Source: Malus domestica
Lineage: Eukaryota; Streptophyta; Magnoliopsida; Rosales; Rosaceae
DNA length: 64,000 bases
Assembly (NCBI RefSeq): GCF_042453785.1
Contig: NC_091669.1
Span: forward strand, 35,454,001-35,518,000
Direction: 5' to 3'
Each line of letters starts with the position of its first letter. The stretch's first letter is position 1. A program made the position numbers and the translations under genes. The notes under the pieces were generated by a model. It was not told the DNA's origin, made no database searches, and saw only the letters and a program-made list of their open reading frames with translations. Below, in pieces: positions 12,401 through 24,510 of this stretch.

Positions 12401-15400
12401 GTTCAGAAGGACTTGGCATATTGAACTCACATTGTAATTGGGATATCAAGTAAGCATCCCCCCATATATCACAAGTTCAAGAATCAAGGTTTCACCTATT
12501 ACCCAAACGTTCTACGGAACAAAACTTTATGTTGTTCTAAGATATTCATTGACGAATGCCACTAGAGAGAATTTATTATATTTCAAGCTTTTACATCAAT
12601 AAATTGTCAGCTCAAAGGAAAAACCATTTGTTCTCTCATTGTTTTGGGGGGGGGGGGGGGTTGGGGTGGGTGGGTTATGCAATTAGACAGAAAATGAGAG
12701 TTAGATTATCCACATGCACAATATCGGGCAAAAGCCAACAATAGCAGGTCCCTGTTAACAAAATTTCCAGGTAAGTATTCAACTATGTCGAAGTTAAAAC
12801 CCATACCAAAAAATAACAATTAAATGGGCAACCTTCAAATTATATCAGTAAGACACATCTGGTAAATAATGGAGGAAGACGTTCTAGATTACCTGCGCAC
12901 ACCCTCTATAATAGCAGTGAGGAATTCTAAACCATACAGGTGCAGAAGTGGTAGTTCCGAACAAATGAACTCTTGCTGTGTGGCAGTCATAAAGGGAAGC
13001 AGAGATTGTGGCAGGGAACCATCCATAATCAGCACTCTCTCAATAAGGGCAAATAAGGACCGAATAGGAACAGTCACCTATTAGTACAAATACATTAGAT
13101 ACTTGTGGACTATCAAATTCATTTACATTGTGCATAAGACATGGAAAGATAAGTGGAACCTATGGAAAATATTATAGTGACATTCAGTTATCTGTTTTTC
13201 TTTTTTCCTCTTTTTCATAGAAACCCACCTGAACAGGGTACGAAGTTGTTATCATTGTAGAGCAGCAAACCATCAGTGCAGAGATACTGGACATTGTCAA
13301 ACGCTGAGAACTCTTTCTTCCCTTTGTTGAATCTTTTCCTGACACTCTACTTCCTCCCAACTGAGGAGGGGGTTCTTTCCCTGGGGGAACCAAAAATCTA
13401 ATAATTGCATGGCGTTTTGTTTCTACAATACAAATTAATACGAATATCAGTTATTTAGCTAAACGCCAACACCAACACCAACATAAAAATTATCAATAAT
13501 AGTATCATAACTGTACCTTCCTCAAACCCATGAAAAACATCATTCAGGTGACCATTAATCAACAATAAAATCTTTTGAATCATTAAGGACCAGCTATCCT
13601 CATCCCCTCTTGACTTTGGTAGTAATGCCAGACAGTAAGCAAGTTTCTGAACGTTGAAACCAGACAGAAGTTATTGCAGATGCCATAATTTGGTTCATTA
13701 CTAATCACTATTGTGCCAGAATATTAACACTACATTTTCCTACATAATTTGGTCCAAGCAAACAGGACTTTACCTTCAGCATATTATCACTTCCTTTTCC
13801 TGACAAAATTGTTGAAGCAATAACATCTTCAACCTGCATGAACGTACATTTAGAATTCTTTAGCAAGCAAGGTCTAGTGTTTAGGCGAGAAAGTCATTTC
13901 TGGTGTTTGTCCAATTAACATGGGGTCCTGAGAGGAGGGATTTAATGTTCTTGAGCATTCTTTTGAACAACAAGAAAATCTTCTAGGTTTTTCATGTAAA
14001 GCGGATCAAATAAGGTTTACCTCTATGGTATCATTAACCAGGCTTAACATACTTATGGTATTATGAATATGCCTCTAGAACAATTCATGAGGACATATGT
14101 CTAGCCAACCATTATTAGGTTTCTATGCATTACCTACAATGAGATAGTATGACCCTCTAGGGCCTCTACAATGAGGTACTAAAGCAGTATTAATATCATT
14201 TTTCAGCTTCTAGCAGGCCACATCTCACAAAGAGAAGTTGTGTCTTTATCGCAAGGTGTAGTTGATAATTTTGTAACTTAACGTTGACAACTTAGAACTG
14301 ATTATGCCCACACAATAAGAAATTAGATAGTTGTCTGATCCAATTTGGTATTTTCGGCATTTGATTGCTTTAATAAAAGGCAAACAAGTCTCAATAACTG
14401 GAATAATACAAATAAACTGCCATCCACCAAAAAGAAACTTATTTGATAATATTTACTGTACTTCGCTGTATACAAACCCAGTAATGGAAATTCTGCAATG
14501 GAGGACAAGGAACTTACACTGTCATAATGACGATTGATGCTCAATGGAAAGAAAGATATAATTGTGCATAACAATTGAACTGCTCCTTCCTGCATGTAAC
14601 ATGAAAACCATATCATACATAACTAACATCAATTTAATTAAAAAGAATAATATTATCTTACTGTATTATATATTCTACTTTAGACAAATGTAATACATTC
14701 ACAAGGCTATACTAGGAAAGATAAGTCTGCAAAAACCGTGATAAGCCTACTTCTTAAAGTAATTTTCCAAAATCAATCTTTGACACCTGTAAATGAAACT
14801 TATTGGATTCATGATGCTATTTTAGCAACGAATACTGACTATACACCAGTGTTTTAAAACAGGCACGCCTAGGCGGCTTTGGAGGTGGGACGATGATGAA
14901 AACACCTCTGCCCAGTAAAAGTAAGCTTAAACTCACCTAGACGTGGTCGAGGCGCGCTTGAGGAGTTCCACTGGTTTTTTTTTTTAATAAAAAAAAAACT
15001 ACCCAAACCCAAAATTGCGTCATTTGAGCAGGGTTTTTTTAATCAAAACCAAATGACTGTGAGTTAAACTTGTTTGTGGCTTCTGCAATTTTGAATGACA
15101 ATGGATATTTGTTTTACAAAGTAGTAAATATTAATAATTAGGTCCCGTGAGGCTCTCGCCTCAAGCATCAAGGCTTTCGCCTAGGCAGGGCTATCCATGA
15201 AACGCCTTAGCTTTGCCTTCGCCTTTTGAATCATTGCTATACACCAGTAAAACTAATAATATCGAAACATTGCATGACTACAGCTTTGGCCAGCTTGGCC
15301 TCCACTTCTGGTTTTTAATTAAGAACATCCAAATTTGCAAATACATGACTAAGGACGTTGCCTTACAACTGCCTTCAATGATGGTCTCTATTTATTCAAA

Positions 15401-17455
15401 AATTCATTGAAGAAAAAATTGGCCAGAAAGAAAACGCTTCTTTCACAGTTATATAACATTAGTAATATATTGTTAAACACAAGATTAAGTAGCTTACCCA
15501 AACAACCTCCGAATGATCATCATCTAACAACTTCAAAAGTGGTTGAATAACTTGTTGAACAAGTTTCCCGGCATGTGCAGTTCCATCCCTTTTTGCATTT
15601 AGAGATCCACCCAACCTAAAAAAAAAAAAAAAAAAAAAAGGAAAATAGCTTCACACTTGAGGACTTGCAGAGTACTAATTTATATAGCCTTCAAATACAA
15701 TGGATAAGGAATATAAATTCCAGGACAGAATTGCTGATGTCATTTATCAACATTAAATCTTAACTTGGTATTATAGCAAGATGACAGATATGAGTAGCAA
15801 TGAAAATTCGAGGAATTGCTTCAGATATAATATACAACCTTGTGATGAGATCTGACATCGAGGCACAAGAGACCACCTTCACAAATTGAGAAGTTGTAGA
15901 CTGCTAAATGAAACACAGAATAAGATTTAAGTTAAAGATGCTTAAGAGGGTGAAAGAGGAATAGTTCATTTATTATTCAGTTTACTCGCAACAAAACCAA
16001 AAGTTCAAAGGACAGAATCCACGACAGAATCTAAACCTATATAAATGCAGTCTGAGCTATATCAAAACTCCAAAAACAAATCACAACAGAGGATCATGTG
16101 ATCCGAAAGGACAGAGTGCAAAGAATGAAATGCTTAGGCAGCCACCCAAAAATATCTAAGAAACATATAATATAATCCCAAACCTTAGTATTTTATAGAT
16201 CGTTAGGATATTAGGATTAATGTAATTTATGTCTGGCATCTCTTTGTCTTTATAATTAATTAAGATCTATAATTCAAAAATGAGCCAAAATTGTGAGCGT
16301 GGTCTTGCTACATCAGCAGTCCTGTGAATTCTTAGATATTGATTGATGAACATGAGAATAATTTGTTTAGTAAGGGCATGGAAGCCAAGTGGAGCGCAAT
16401 TGGGCACCAGGGCCACGTTTATCATTGCAACCTTACCATCAATATAAGTGCACCATAGTTTTCCTTAAAGTAGCCGGAGGTCTCATGTGTTAATCAATAA
16501 TATTAATATTCATAGGAAGACTAACAAACCTAATATTGTGTTTGTTCAGGTGAATCAAAACCACAGTTGGCAATGCATTTGACTTGTTATTGTAAAAGCA
16601 ATGTTTTCTCCAATGAAAACAAGTATAACTACCACATAATGAATGTTTAATTTAAATAAGCATTCATCTCGGTACCTGAATATGTGATAGGAATATCTGG
16701 AACCAACCGGAGTATGATTCCATGAACCGCTCAGAGCTGCATTCCCGACAAGTCACCCCCATCAAACAAATTCCTTCCCAACATTTATCTGGCTACAACA
16801 GAAAGTGATCAAAAGAATTCACAAGGAAGACAAAGAAAACTCTCGGTAGAATGAAAACAGATAGTTCTTTCTTTGCCTCGTCGTAACATGGTGTAAAACT
16901 GTTACTTATGCCTCTAGTTGCAACTACTAATATAAAAGATGACTCATCCCACGACAATTTTACCGGTTTGGCTTCCTCCATAAAGTGGAACTCAGGGTGC
17001 ATTTTGCTAGCCTACCATTGACAGCTAAAACTGAAAGTTTGACATTCAAAATGAACATAATGGACTTTCCTATAGTACTAAACCCAATTGTTTCAGTAGA
17101 CTAAAGAAAATCAAATTTATAGTTTTCAAAAATAATAAACAAACAAGTCAGTTCAGATAAACTGAACTGTAAAAAGCTCGTTTGTACATACCATATCACT
17201 AGAAACAAGCTGCGCCAAGCGACGGACCCAGGAATCAGTAGCGGATTTCCAAGTAGTGATTAGCTTTTGGTCAGTCATATCTTGTGCAGACTCACAAAGG
17301 AGGTTGTGGGTTTTGATCGCGTAGACTACCTTCGACAGCTCCAACGGACTCCCAGACGGGTGTTTATCATCAGGGAGGTCTCTTACGAGCGTTTGCAACA
17401 GACGAGGTCTTAGAGCAACATCGTACATGTCCTTGACATGGTCAAAGGCCGCCAT
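9496..17455 (-). CDS. PELP1: PELP1/RIX1-type ribosome-biogenesis protein, 13 exons
   Basis: The encoded protein is the plant counterpart of PELP1/Rix1. In yeast and animals this is a scaffold of the nucleolar complex (with TEX10/Ipi1 and WDR18/Ipi3) that helps remodel and release pre-60S particles. Exons I assembled (minus strand order): 17192-17455, 16676-16792, 15839-15900, 15498-15615, 14518-14589, 13774-13833, 13517-13646, 13229-13422, 12893-13077, 12129-12256, 11337-11632, 10677-10917, 9496-10271. All introns are GT..AG and all phases agree, giving 2643 bases or 880 residues. The start 'MAAFDHVKDMYDVALRPRLL' and the exon 1/2 join 'SSDMPDKCWEGI' match my memory of the Arabidopsis homologue. 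The RIX1 domain fills roughly the first 200 residues; helical repeats follow, with LxxLL-type 'LLKLL' and 'LLASLL'. The last exon (residues 623-880) holds a long disordered acidic tail ending 'DPDSDSE'. The gene looks intact. Confidence 0.93.
12646..12674 (+). repeat. G-run with quadruplex-forming pattern
   Basis: A run of about 15 G followed by GGGG, GGG and GGG separated by one or two T, in the PELP1 intron between exons 9 and 10. On the gene's strand this is C-rich, so the G-run lies on the template strand. Confidence 0.7.
14851..15236. mobile_element. 386-bp intronic insertion with 12-bp target duplication
   Basis: The direct repeat 'ctatacaccagt' flanks the segment at 14839-14850 and 15237-15248, exactly. 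The ends are weakly inverted ('ttttaaaacaggcacgcc' against 'ccttcgccttttgaatca'), and both ends carry 'gcctaggc'. No coding capacity. It lies in the PELP1 intron between exons 4 and 5. The 12-bp duplication is too long for hAT (8) or PIF (3) and long for MULE (9-10). A retroposed SINE-like origin is possible but no pol III boxes were seen. Confidence 0.7.
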
Positions 17456-17503
17456 TGGAGCCCAAGCTTAAGCTCTGAAATAGAAAGGGAAAAACAGAGG
17501 GCC

Positions 17504-17512
17504 TTAGGGTTT
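17504..17512 (+). promoter_or_regulatory. Telo-box in PELP1 leader
   Basis: 'ttagggttt' (reverse of AAACCCTAA), about 50 bp upstream of the PELP1 ATG. Telo-boxes are known to be enriched in promoters and leaders of plant ribosome and translation genes. Confidence 0.6.
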
Positions 17513-17527
17513 ATGAATTTGGTAGTT

Positions 17528-17536
17528 AAACCCTAA
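17528..17536 (+). promoter_or_regulatory. Second telo-box, opposite orientation
   Basis: 'aaaccctaa' lies 15 bp beyond the first telo-box and points the other way. Together with TGGGCT (site II-like) motifs at about 17462 and 17955 it fits the telo-box plus site II arrangement of ribosome-biogenesis promoters. Confidence 0.6.
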
Positions 17537-18000
17537 TGGGAGGAGCTTTAGGCTATGTTACAGTTCAAAACTCTACCCAAGTCAATAGCTTTCAGTGTTA
17601 GGAAATTTCCTACATTGCTTCCCTTCCCAAAAGTCCTAAATAGTTCTCTGCAACTCTTTCTTCCTCCTCCTCCAGTCCAGAGAATGCCATAAATGGTTAA
17701 CTCTCAAAGAAATACCCAAATTTACACTCTGCAGAATAGGAAGGGAAAAAAGGGAAATCCAGAAGAAACTTACCAAATAGCCGAGCAGGGTTCTTGGAGA
17801 AGGAGAGGGAGGTCTGCAACAATGACTGTTAAGACTGATCGAGGAAAATGTTTGGGAGAAAGACGGAGAGCTGCGTATGCAACGACACGTGAAGAACAAG
17901 AGTGTTGGGGGAGCCGCAAGTTTGGGGGCGCCAAGCCAACTATGGGATAAACTTGCGTTCGGATGGGCTTTAGATCCTTTTGGACAACAGCCCAGTCAGC

Positions 18001-18373
18001 CCCAGTTTGGGGTTGAGGTGATTTTAAAAAAAGCTCGTATGAAAAAAAGCTGAGAGTGTTTTTGGTGTTTGGTAAACTTAAAAAAAAAGGCTTATTTTGG
18101 AAGCTGCTGTGAGAATAAGCTGAAATCAAAGGAAAAAGCTGAAGCTGCAATTTGTAGCTTTGGAAAACTGGCTTTTTTTCAAAGCACACAGAACTACAGT
18201 GCTCCTTTAATGAAAAGACCCACTATCAGACTGTTTTTTTTTTCAAAAGCACTTTTACAAAAAAGTTTACCAAACACTCTGCTGATTTATTTCACAGCCG
18301 CTTATTCTCACAACACAGCCGCTTATTCTCACATCAGTTTTTTTTCAAAGCAGAGCAATACCAAACTAATTAG
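18001..18373. mobile_element. MITE-like inverted repeat
   Basis: The ends 'agtttggggttg' and 'caataccaaact' are inverted copies. Internal segments also pair ('ggtgtttggtaaac' against 'gtttaccaaacact'; 'cagccgcttattctcaca' occurs twice in tandem). Non-coding. Target duplication not resolved. Confidence 0.55.
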
Positions 18374-18439
18374 CCCAATAATGGCAAATGTGGAGGAAAT
18401 ACCTAAAACATCCACATCATCCTTCTTTTAAACAAAGTA

Positions 18440-18667
18440 ATCATCATCGTTGCAAGTAGTAACTATGATTTTGTTGAACAAATGTAGTCGCATCCTAAAT
18501 TTTCTTTTCAAATAATCTTTCAAGTACAAAGTATTTGGAATAAAATAATCTTCCAATATATTCTCACATCGATTTCCCCTGCATCGATTAAGGTTTAGTG
18601 CACTGCCAACTCTTGAACCACTTGCTTTTTGGTTGTGTTGATCGATTGCTTCTATCGCTTGCACCAC
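18440..18667 (-). pseudogene. PIF/Harbinger transposase N-terminal fragment
   Basis: The minus-strand frame contains 'ILEDYF', 'LKRKFRMRLHLFNKI' and 'NRCRGNRCENI', which fit the N-terminal part of plant Harbinger (HARBI1/'plant transposon protein') transposases just before the DDE domain. No DDE domain follows in the window, so this is a short relic of an autonomous element. Upstream sequence to about 18800 is related leader sequence. It lies beyond the 3' side of the DUF7705-like pseudogene once the large insertion at 19.08-31.53 kb is discounted. Confidence 0.6.
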
Positions 18668-19536
18668 CTGATGGGTTGATGTTTCTCTATGCCTTCAATG
18701 TTGAGCACGTCTTATACTTCGTTCCTCATCTTCTCGCTCATTTTCTTGCTCTTGACTCCCTTGCAACCTCCTCAAAGTTAGACATTGTTGAAAGAACTTT
18801 TCTATTCTGAAACTCTATGGATTGAGATGAGTATGAGGATAGAAGAGGGTATGTGTGAGGAGATGTGGTGATTTAAGGGTTTTTAAGGAGAAATATGAGA
18901 AAATCAGAAGATTGGATAAGGACATGTGACACTACGTAAATGGTTTAGAATTAAAAAAAAAATTGAGCAGATATTATTAATGGATGATGAGACATGGATG
19001 GTTGGGGAAGCAAAGCCACGCTTGTTGATCCTATAACACATTTCACTTCTTTCAATCGGTCTAAACCCTACAACACCCAGGGCCGGCTTCGATAATTTGG
19101 GGTCTCTAGTCAAGCTTTCAAAGTGGGGCAATTCTCTGACTTCTGACCCTTTGTACATTGATATGTATAAAAAAAATTCACTAAATACATGAAAAAAAAA
19201 TCTATTTCTACATTAAATATCATTAAAAAATAATGTTCAAAGAAGAAAGGTATACAAACATTACTTAATTATTACAAGTCTAGCGTTTTTAGACAGAAAT
19301 GTACTAATTAAGTTTACATAATCTAATTTTTAACTAATTATTTTTCAGTTGATAAAAATGGTTACCCCAATCAATCTTTCTTGTGACATAATTGATCGAA
19401 GATAAGATTTGAACTTTAATTTTGAAAAACCTCTAACTAGTATGGTCAACAAATTTCTATAAGCAAGACCCGAGCACTCTAAAGACACAAAATTTGTATA
19501 TTAATTTGTATATATACATATATATATATGTGTGTG

Positions 19537-20043
19537 TGTTGGAGTGAGATTTCCTACGAGAAGAAATACCTCCACAGATTTGTTGACCGCAATCCTCATG
19601 TTCGCCGAATCCTTATTCGAGATGTCCCAAAATAATCTTCCTCCACAACTTGCCCGGGCGAGCACCTGCAAAAGATACTCCGACGCTCAAGTTAGTTTAT
19701 TGGTTTCTATTCTTTGGATTCTCTCGGGTTCTCCTCACGTACCTTGTTCTTTGGCTCCACTCCATCTTCATAGGATTGCATGCCTGGAGAACAAGTACCA
19801 CGATCTCTCTTTCTTTCCCACTTCCTTAGTGGTCCTCCGTAATATGACTGCATGTTTTGGGAACAAGCACCACATCATATTTTCCTTTCACTTCCTTAGT
19901 GATCCTCCGTAATGGAGGCGGTTACCTGGACACGTGCGCCTGCCTGTTCCTCGTGGGCTCTCCTTATGGTTTACCTTGCATAACACCATCCCTAGGTGAC
20001 TTAGACTGGCCCATGAGTCGAAACCGGATTTTAATCTCCCACA
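19537..20043 (-). repeat. 3' LTR of the Tat-lineage element
   Basis: 507 bp, matching 30886-31463 throughout. It contains two copies of a roughly 70-bp sub-repeat ('gggaacaagcac..') where the other LTR has three, which accounts for the length difference. Confidence 0.9.
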
Positions 20044-20064
20044 CGCCCCCTTTTTCCCTTTTTT
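20044..20064 (-). other. Polypurine tract
   Basis: On the minus strand a purine run of A and G ending in GGGGG directly abuts the 3' LTR, the expected plus-strand priming site. Confidence 0.75.
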
Positions 20065-20394
20065 ACGTATGTAAAATAGGGGAAAACTAAGTTTTTTGAT
20101 CACATGTGGCCTTGAAACTATGCTTTTTGAACCTAGCAAAACTTTTAGCATTTCTTACTAAGACCAAATTTGTGGGAGTTTCTTTTTCTACGGGTAAATT
20201 TACTGAAGGTAAATTTACCAAAGTTATTGTTTCGTGTACCTAACTCGCGAAAGCCAGATAGGCTGCTTCGCTTACTTTACGAAATTCACCTCACAGCTTC
20301 ACATAAAATATAGGCTGACACCTTCCACGAAAGCAAACTGACATTTACAAACGAGGATTTACGAACAAAGATTTATGAACGAGGATTTACGAGG

Positions 20395-20650
20395 ACATTA
20401 CGAAGGTGGACTGACATGATGAACAAGGATTGACATTACGAAAATGGACTGACATTACGAAAGTGGACTGACATAACGGAAGATGACTAACATTACGAAA
20501 GTGGACTGACATGACGAAAGATGACTGACATTACGAAAGTGAACTCATATTACGAAAGTGGACTGACATAACAGAAGAGGACTGACATTACGAAAGTGGA
20601 CTGACATTACGGAAGATGACTGACATTACGAAAGAGGACTGACGAAATTT
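20395..20650. repeat. Tandem repeat, 19-bp unit
   Basis: About a dozen imperfect copies of 'gactgacattacgaaagtg' between integrase and the 3' LTR of the Tat element. Such hypervariable tandem repeats in this position are known in Tat elements and can seed satellites. Confidence 0.8.
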
Positions 20651-20817
20651 AACTGTGTAGTCTGACAGATTACACGTATGCGTATCTATTATATAACTCA
20701 CTGTCCCGTCTTGTCGAACTGACGAAAACAGCAACTATAGCTGCAGCGCAGAAGTCTAAAACACGTTCACACACTCGTGTGCATATATATAGACACCAAT
20801 ACCGACACTTACCTTTA

Positions 20818-20856
20818 TACATACATACATACATACATACATACATACATACATAC

Positions 20857-20892
<36 letters not shown>
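20818..20892. repeat. (CATA)n followed by (AT)n microsatellite
   Basis: About 11 tandem 'cata' units and then an AT run, inside the Tat element. These generate low-complexity frames on both strands that are not genes. Confidence 0.9.
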
Positions 20893-21018
20893 GGGTGAGT
20901 ATACATATAGGAAAGCATGCAAAAGTCTGGCAAGAAATACTTTTGAGGCCATCACGTTCTTGCCAGACTTTTGCATACTTTCCTATATGTATACTCACCC
21001 ATATATATATATATATAA
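20867..21018. repeat. Inverted repeat with arms of about 60 bp
   Basis: The left arm (to about 20935: 'gggtgagtatacatatagga', then 'tctggcaagaa') is complementary to the right arm (20957-21018). A third copy of the right arm follows at about 21037-21095. A 21-base loop separates the first two arms. The function is unknown; it lies inside the Tat element. Confidence 0.8.
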
Positions 21019-21244
21019 GTGTACTTTTGTGGACCAGATTTTTTCATGCTTTCCTATATGTATACTCACCCATATATATATATATATATATATATGTACT
21101 TTATATATATACATATATATGTCTGGATTCATAGGCATATATAGGCAGACCTACGAGCAACTTACGTGTGCATATCTCTGCATACTAACTTGCGGATCTC
21201 TGCACGTATTGTTCATATATTCGTGTACATCTTATGCACACATG

Positions 21245-21249
<5 letters not shown>

Positions 21250-21312
<63 letters not shown>

Positions 21313-21327
21313 TGTGTGTGTCATTAC
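21250..21327. repeat. (TG)n microsatellite
   Basis: Almost uninterrupted TG dinucleotides over about 75 bp, inside the Tat element. Confidence 0.95.
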
Positions 21328-21539
21328 CTTGTGTTTCTCTATCTCTGCCTTTCTTCACTTCCTTTGCTTAGTTTCTTCTCCAAGCCTATGATTTCTTGCT
21401 TCAGAGACCTCTTAGTTTACAAGTAATTTTCATTTCAAACTCCTTTTGCGAGAATATTTCAAACATTCCACTTACGTTTATGAGCAAAAATTCCTCTTCT
21501 GTCTTATCTAACCAAATTTTGGCTGGTAAGTCTCTCACT

Positions 21540-24510
21540 CATTTATCATGTCGAGACGTACACCTTGGTCTAAATATGGTGGTACTCCACCACCCTTCAA
21601 AATTGTCAAGGCTCGTGACCTAGGTCATGTTCCAGATGACATACACCTTAGCCCACTTCCTGCCAGAGCCGACATGTATTCGAGCCTTGGTATCCCAACC
21701 GGGTCTACCGTTTTGTCTCCGGACCATTTAGGGGTCATTAGTTTCCCGCTCCACCCCATGATTCATCTCATCTTATTCTTTACTAATACTCACCCTATGC
21801 AACTGAACCCAAACTCTTACTTGATTATGTCGACCTTTCTAGCATTGGGTCTGAAGCTAGGTGTATCCTTAGGTTTTAGGGATTTTCTCTATCTCTTCGA
21901 CTTGACGGTTATTAAGGGTCAAACTAGCTTCTTTAATTTTAAACCTAGATATCGTTAGAAATTTTTGTCATTGGGCCCTTCGAGAGCTAGAGACTGGAAG
22001 AACCACCCTCTTTTGATTTCGGGGAACTGGAAGGCTCCCGAGCTGTCACAACTATCTATTCCTTCTGTTTTCAGTCCTAAACTTGGTATATAAATTTACC
22101 TTTATTATTCGTTTTTCATAAATGTGCGGACTTTACTTATCGTGAATTTCTTCCGTAGCTTTATCAGATGGTCCTAAACAGATCATTTCTAAAGACCAAA
22201 AATGTTGGCTAAAGAAGTTTGTGACGAGGAAGATATGGAGCTCTAAAGAAGTTGCCGAGACCCTCACTCAAATCACCTCTCTTCGCAACTCCATCATTTA
22301 CTTCCCGTACTGTTTGGTCGACCGGTCGTTGCCTCCAGACCCCCTACTTAAATCTATCTTTGCTTTCGATCTTGACCTTCAATTCAACGCAGAGTGTTCC
22401 TTACTTGTGATCGACTCTCGAACGGAGGGCTCAGAAGAAGAAGATAAAGGAGGAGAAGACGAGGAGTCAGGGCAATCAGACACGGATTCTGACTCGAATT
22501 ATTCTACTGTGATGGCTTCACCACCTTTTGACATTCCACCGTCCCGCTACGTTATGTCACCTCTACGTGATCTTCCTGTTCCCAGAATTGCAGGAAGGTC
22601 GGATAAACGTCATCTGACAAATAGGCCCAAAAAGTCTAGGCGTGGTTCACTGACTATCTTCGACACAGCCCCAAGATCCATGCTATGGTAACCGGCTTCT
22701 CCCACTTTCAGCTCGGCTAGTGGTGATGGTTCCAGCAATTCATCTCAAACTTGGAGGCCTGAGTTCACAAAAAGAGATGGGAGTCACGTCACCTTTGGCG
22801 ACGATCTATGAGGCAATGCAAGTGCTGCTACTGCTGCGGCAAAGGGCTCAGTTCATCCTAGTGACGTCGATCGTTTCGAGGTAATGCTCGATGACGATGT
22901 TGACTCTTATGAATCTCATTGCCTTATGAAGGTATGCCTTCATTCTCTCATGTTTTCGTCATTTCTGTAAGCTTTAACCCTAACGTTGTTTCTAGATGGT
23001 TCTCCTTCAAAAGGAAAAATCAGACGACTGGCTGCCAGGTTGGAATCTTTCAACCTTACTCCGCAACAGATTAGAGAGTACCGGGCTAAACTTCACGGAT
23101 ATGAGGAAAAGATCACAAGTTTGCAAGGAGCTCGAGATGCTGCGACGTCTGAAGTATGCCGCATGAATGAAGAGTTGGCCAAGGTCAAGTAAGCGAGGAC
23201 CACTGAGCGCGAGATGAATATGCAGCAAATACATAAGGAGATGGCTTCTAGCTTCAGGTTTGGTTGGGTGCAAAGCTAACAATGCCCGGAACATCAATTT
23301 GTAGATGATCCTAACGTGTATGATCGCCATATGGTGATTGAACCGGGTGGATACGAGTGGTATGAAAGGATGGATCCTAAAGACCGGAGACCTTCAGACC
23401 AACCTGCTTCTTTTGATCCTATCCCAAGCAGCGGGTTTGTTACTACTTTTGGACCCATCTCGTGTTTAGGCTTTGAGGGCTTTTAATCCGGCCCTTGTTT
23501 CAGTGCTCAGTAGCTCTCGCAATCGCGTGGTCTATTCTTTTGGGCTAAACCCCCATTTGTGTTGGTGATCCGTTCTCATGGGCTAAAACCCTATCTATGT
23601 TTGTAATCTATATTTTTCTTACTATCTTAGTTGTATCTTCGCGTGATTGTCGTTCACAAATTGGGTCTTTGCCCTTCCACTGCCTAACTCTTCATATCAG
23701 TTCCTTTTAATTTTCAATTTTAACTGAATGTGATCAATATCCTTTATCCTTAAATTTGAGTTTTCAAACCAAAAAGATTAACTTATCTTAATAAGATACA
23801 ATCACCTTAGATTTTGAATTTTCATTTCTATCAACTTCGAATTTTCTCTATATAAAGAGGTGTTTGATAGCCATTAGGTAGTACTTGAATCTTCATGGCT
23901 AACAATCGAAAAGTGAAGCTCCACTTCCGGCTCTACGCTGATGTTCCCAAAAAAAAAAGCTCTCGGAGAGGTTCTAGGGGTTCTAGGAATGTAATCGAGC
24001 TATGTTCTAACTCCTCTTCTCGTTCGCTAGAGAGGGCTTCTTATTCTTCTGAAGTCCCTAACACTTTTCGTGAATCTTTATACCAGTCTCGAACAAGATC
24101 GGGTGGAGAACAAGCTCTAGACTCCATTGTCGACGGAATGATCTCTCCGAGGCTAAATCATACCACTCGGGCTCTTAATCCGGTTACTGATAGAATGGTC
24201 TCTCCGGGAAGGAGTTACGCAACTCGAGCTCCTGACTCTATCGCTCGTTCTCCCAACCCTTATGCAGGGGATGAAGCGGGTCCTTCTTGCGCACCTTCCC
24301 GTCACCACCCACGCCGTCCCCAGTGCTTCGACTACTTCCTACTATTGAAAGAGCGTGAAACTCTGAAGGGACACTTACAACGTGCTGAACACCACGTGGA
24401 TCGTCTCAGGGGGGAATTAATGGCTACCGATCGTGCCGTGTCTGCTGCTCACTTAGATGGCATACATGATGGTTTTAAGCAAGGCGTCCAATATTTCCGC
24501 TCCTAGGCAA
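21540..24510 (+). other. Opposite-strand coding region of the Tat element
   Basis: On the strand opposite to gag-pol there are several open blocks, in the stretches about 21.55-21.96, 22.22-22.69, 22.99-23.19 and 23.90-24.51 kb. The first block ('HPMIHLILFF', 'LNPNSYLIMSTFLALG') resembles the plant 'putative gypsy type transposon' domain (Pfam Transposase_28, PF04195). The second is acidic and serine-rich after a short folded part. The last starts with a basic, serine-rich segment and ends in a probable coiled coil ('LLKERETLKGHLQRAEHHVD'). Antisense ORFs between pol and the 3' LTR are known in Tat elements such as Grande and Retand. Here the region is fossil and fragmented; introns may account for some of the fragmentation. 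Confidence 0.65.
23848..23858 (+). promoter_or_regulatory. TATA box in front of an opposite-strand block
   Basis: 'ctatataaaga' sits about 40 bp upstream of the ATG at 23895, in an AT-rich stretch. It would suit a promoter firing antisense to the retrotransposon's own transcript. Inference only. Confidence 0.4.

Noticed and set aside
20670-21426. Overlapping frames of 80-204 residues rich in Y, I, H, C and V
   Set aside because: They are translations of (CATA)n, (AT)n and (TG)n microsatellites inside the Tat element.
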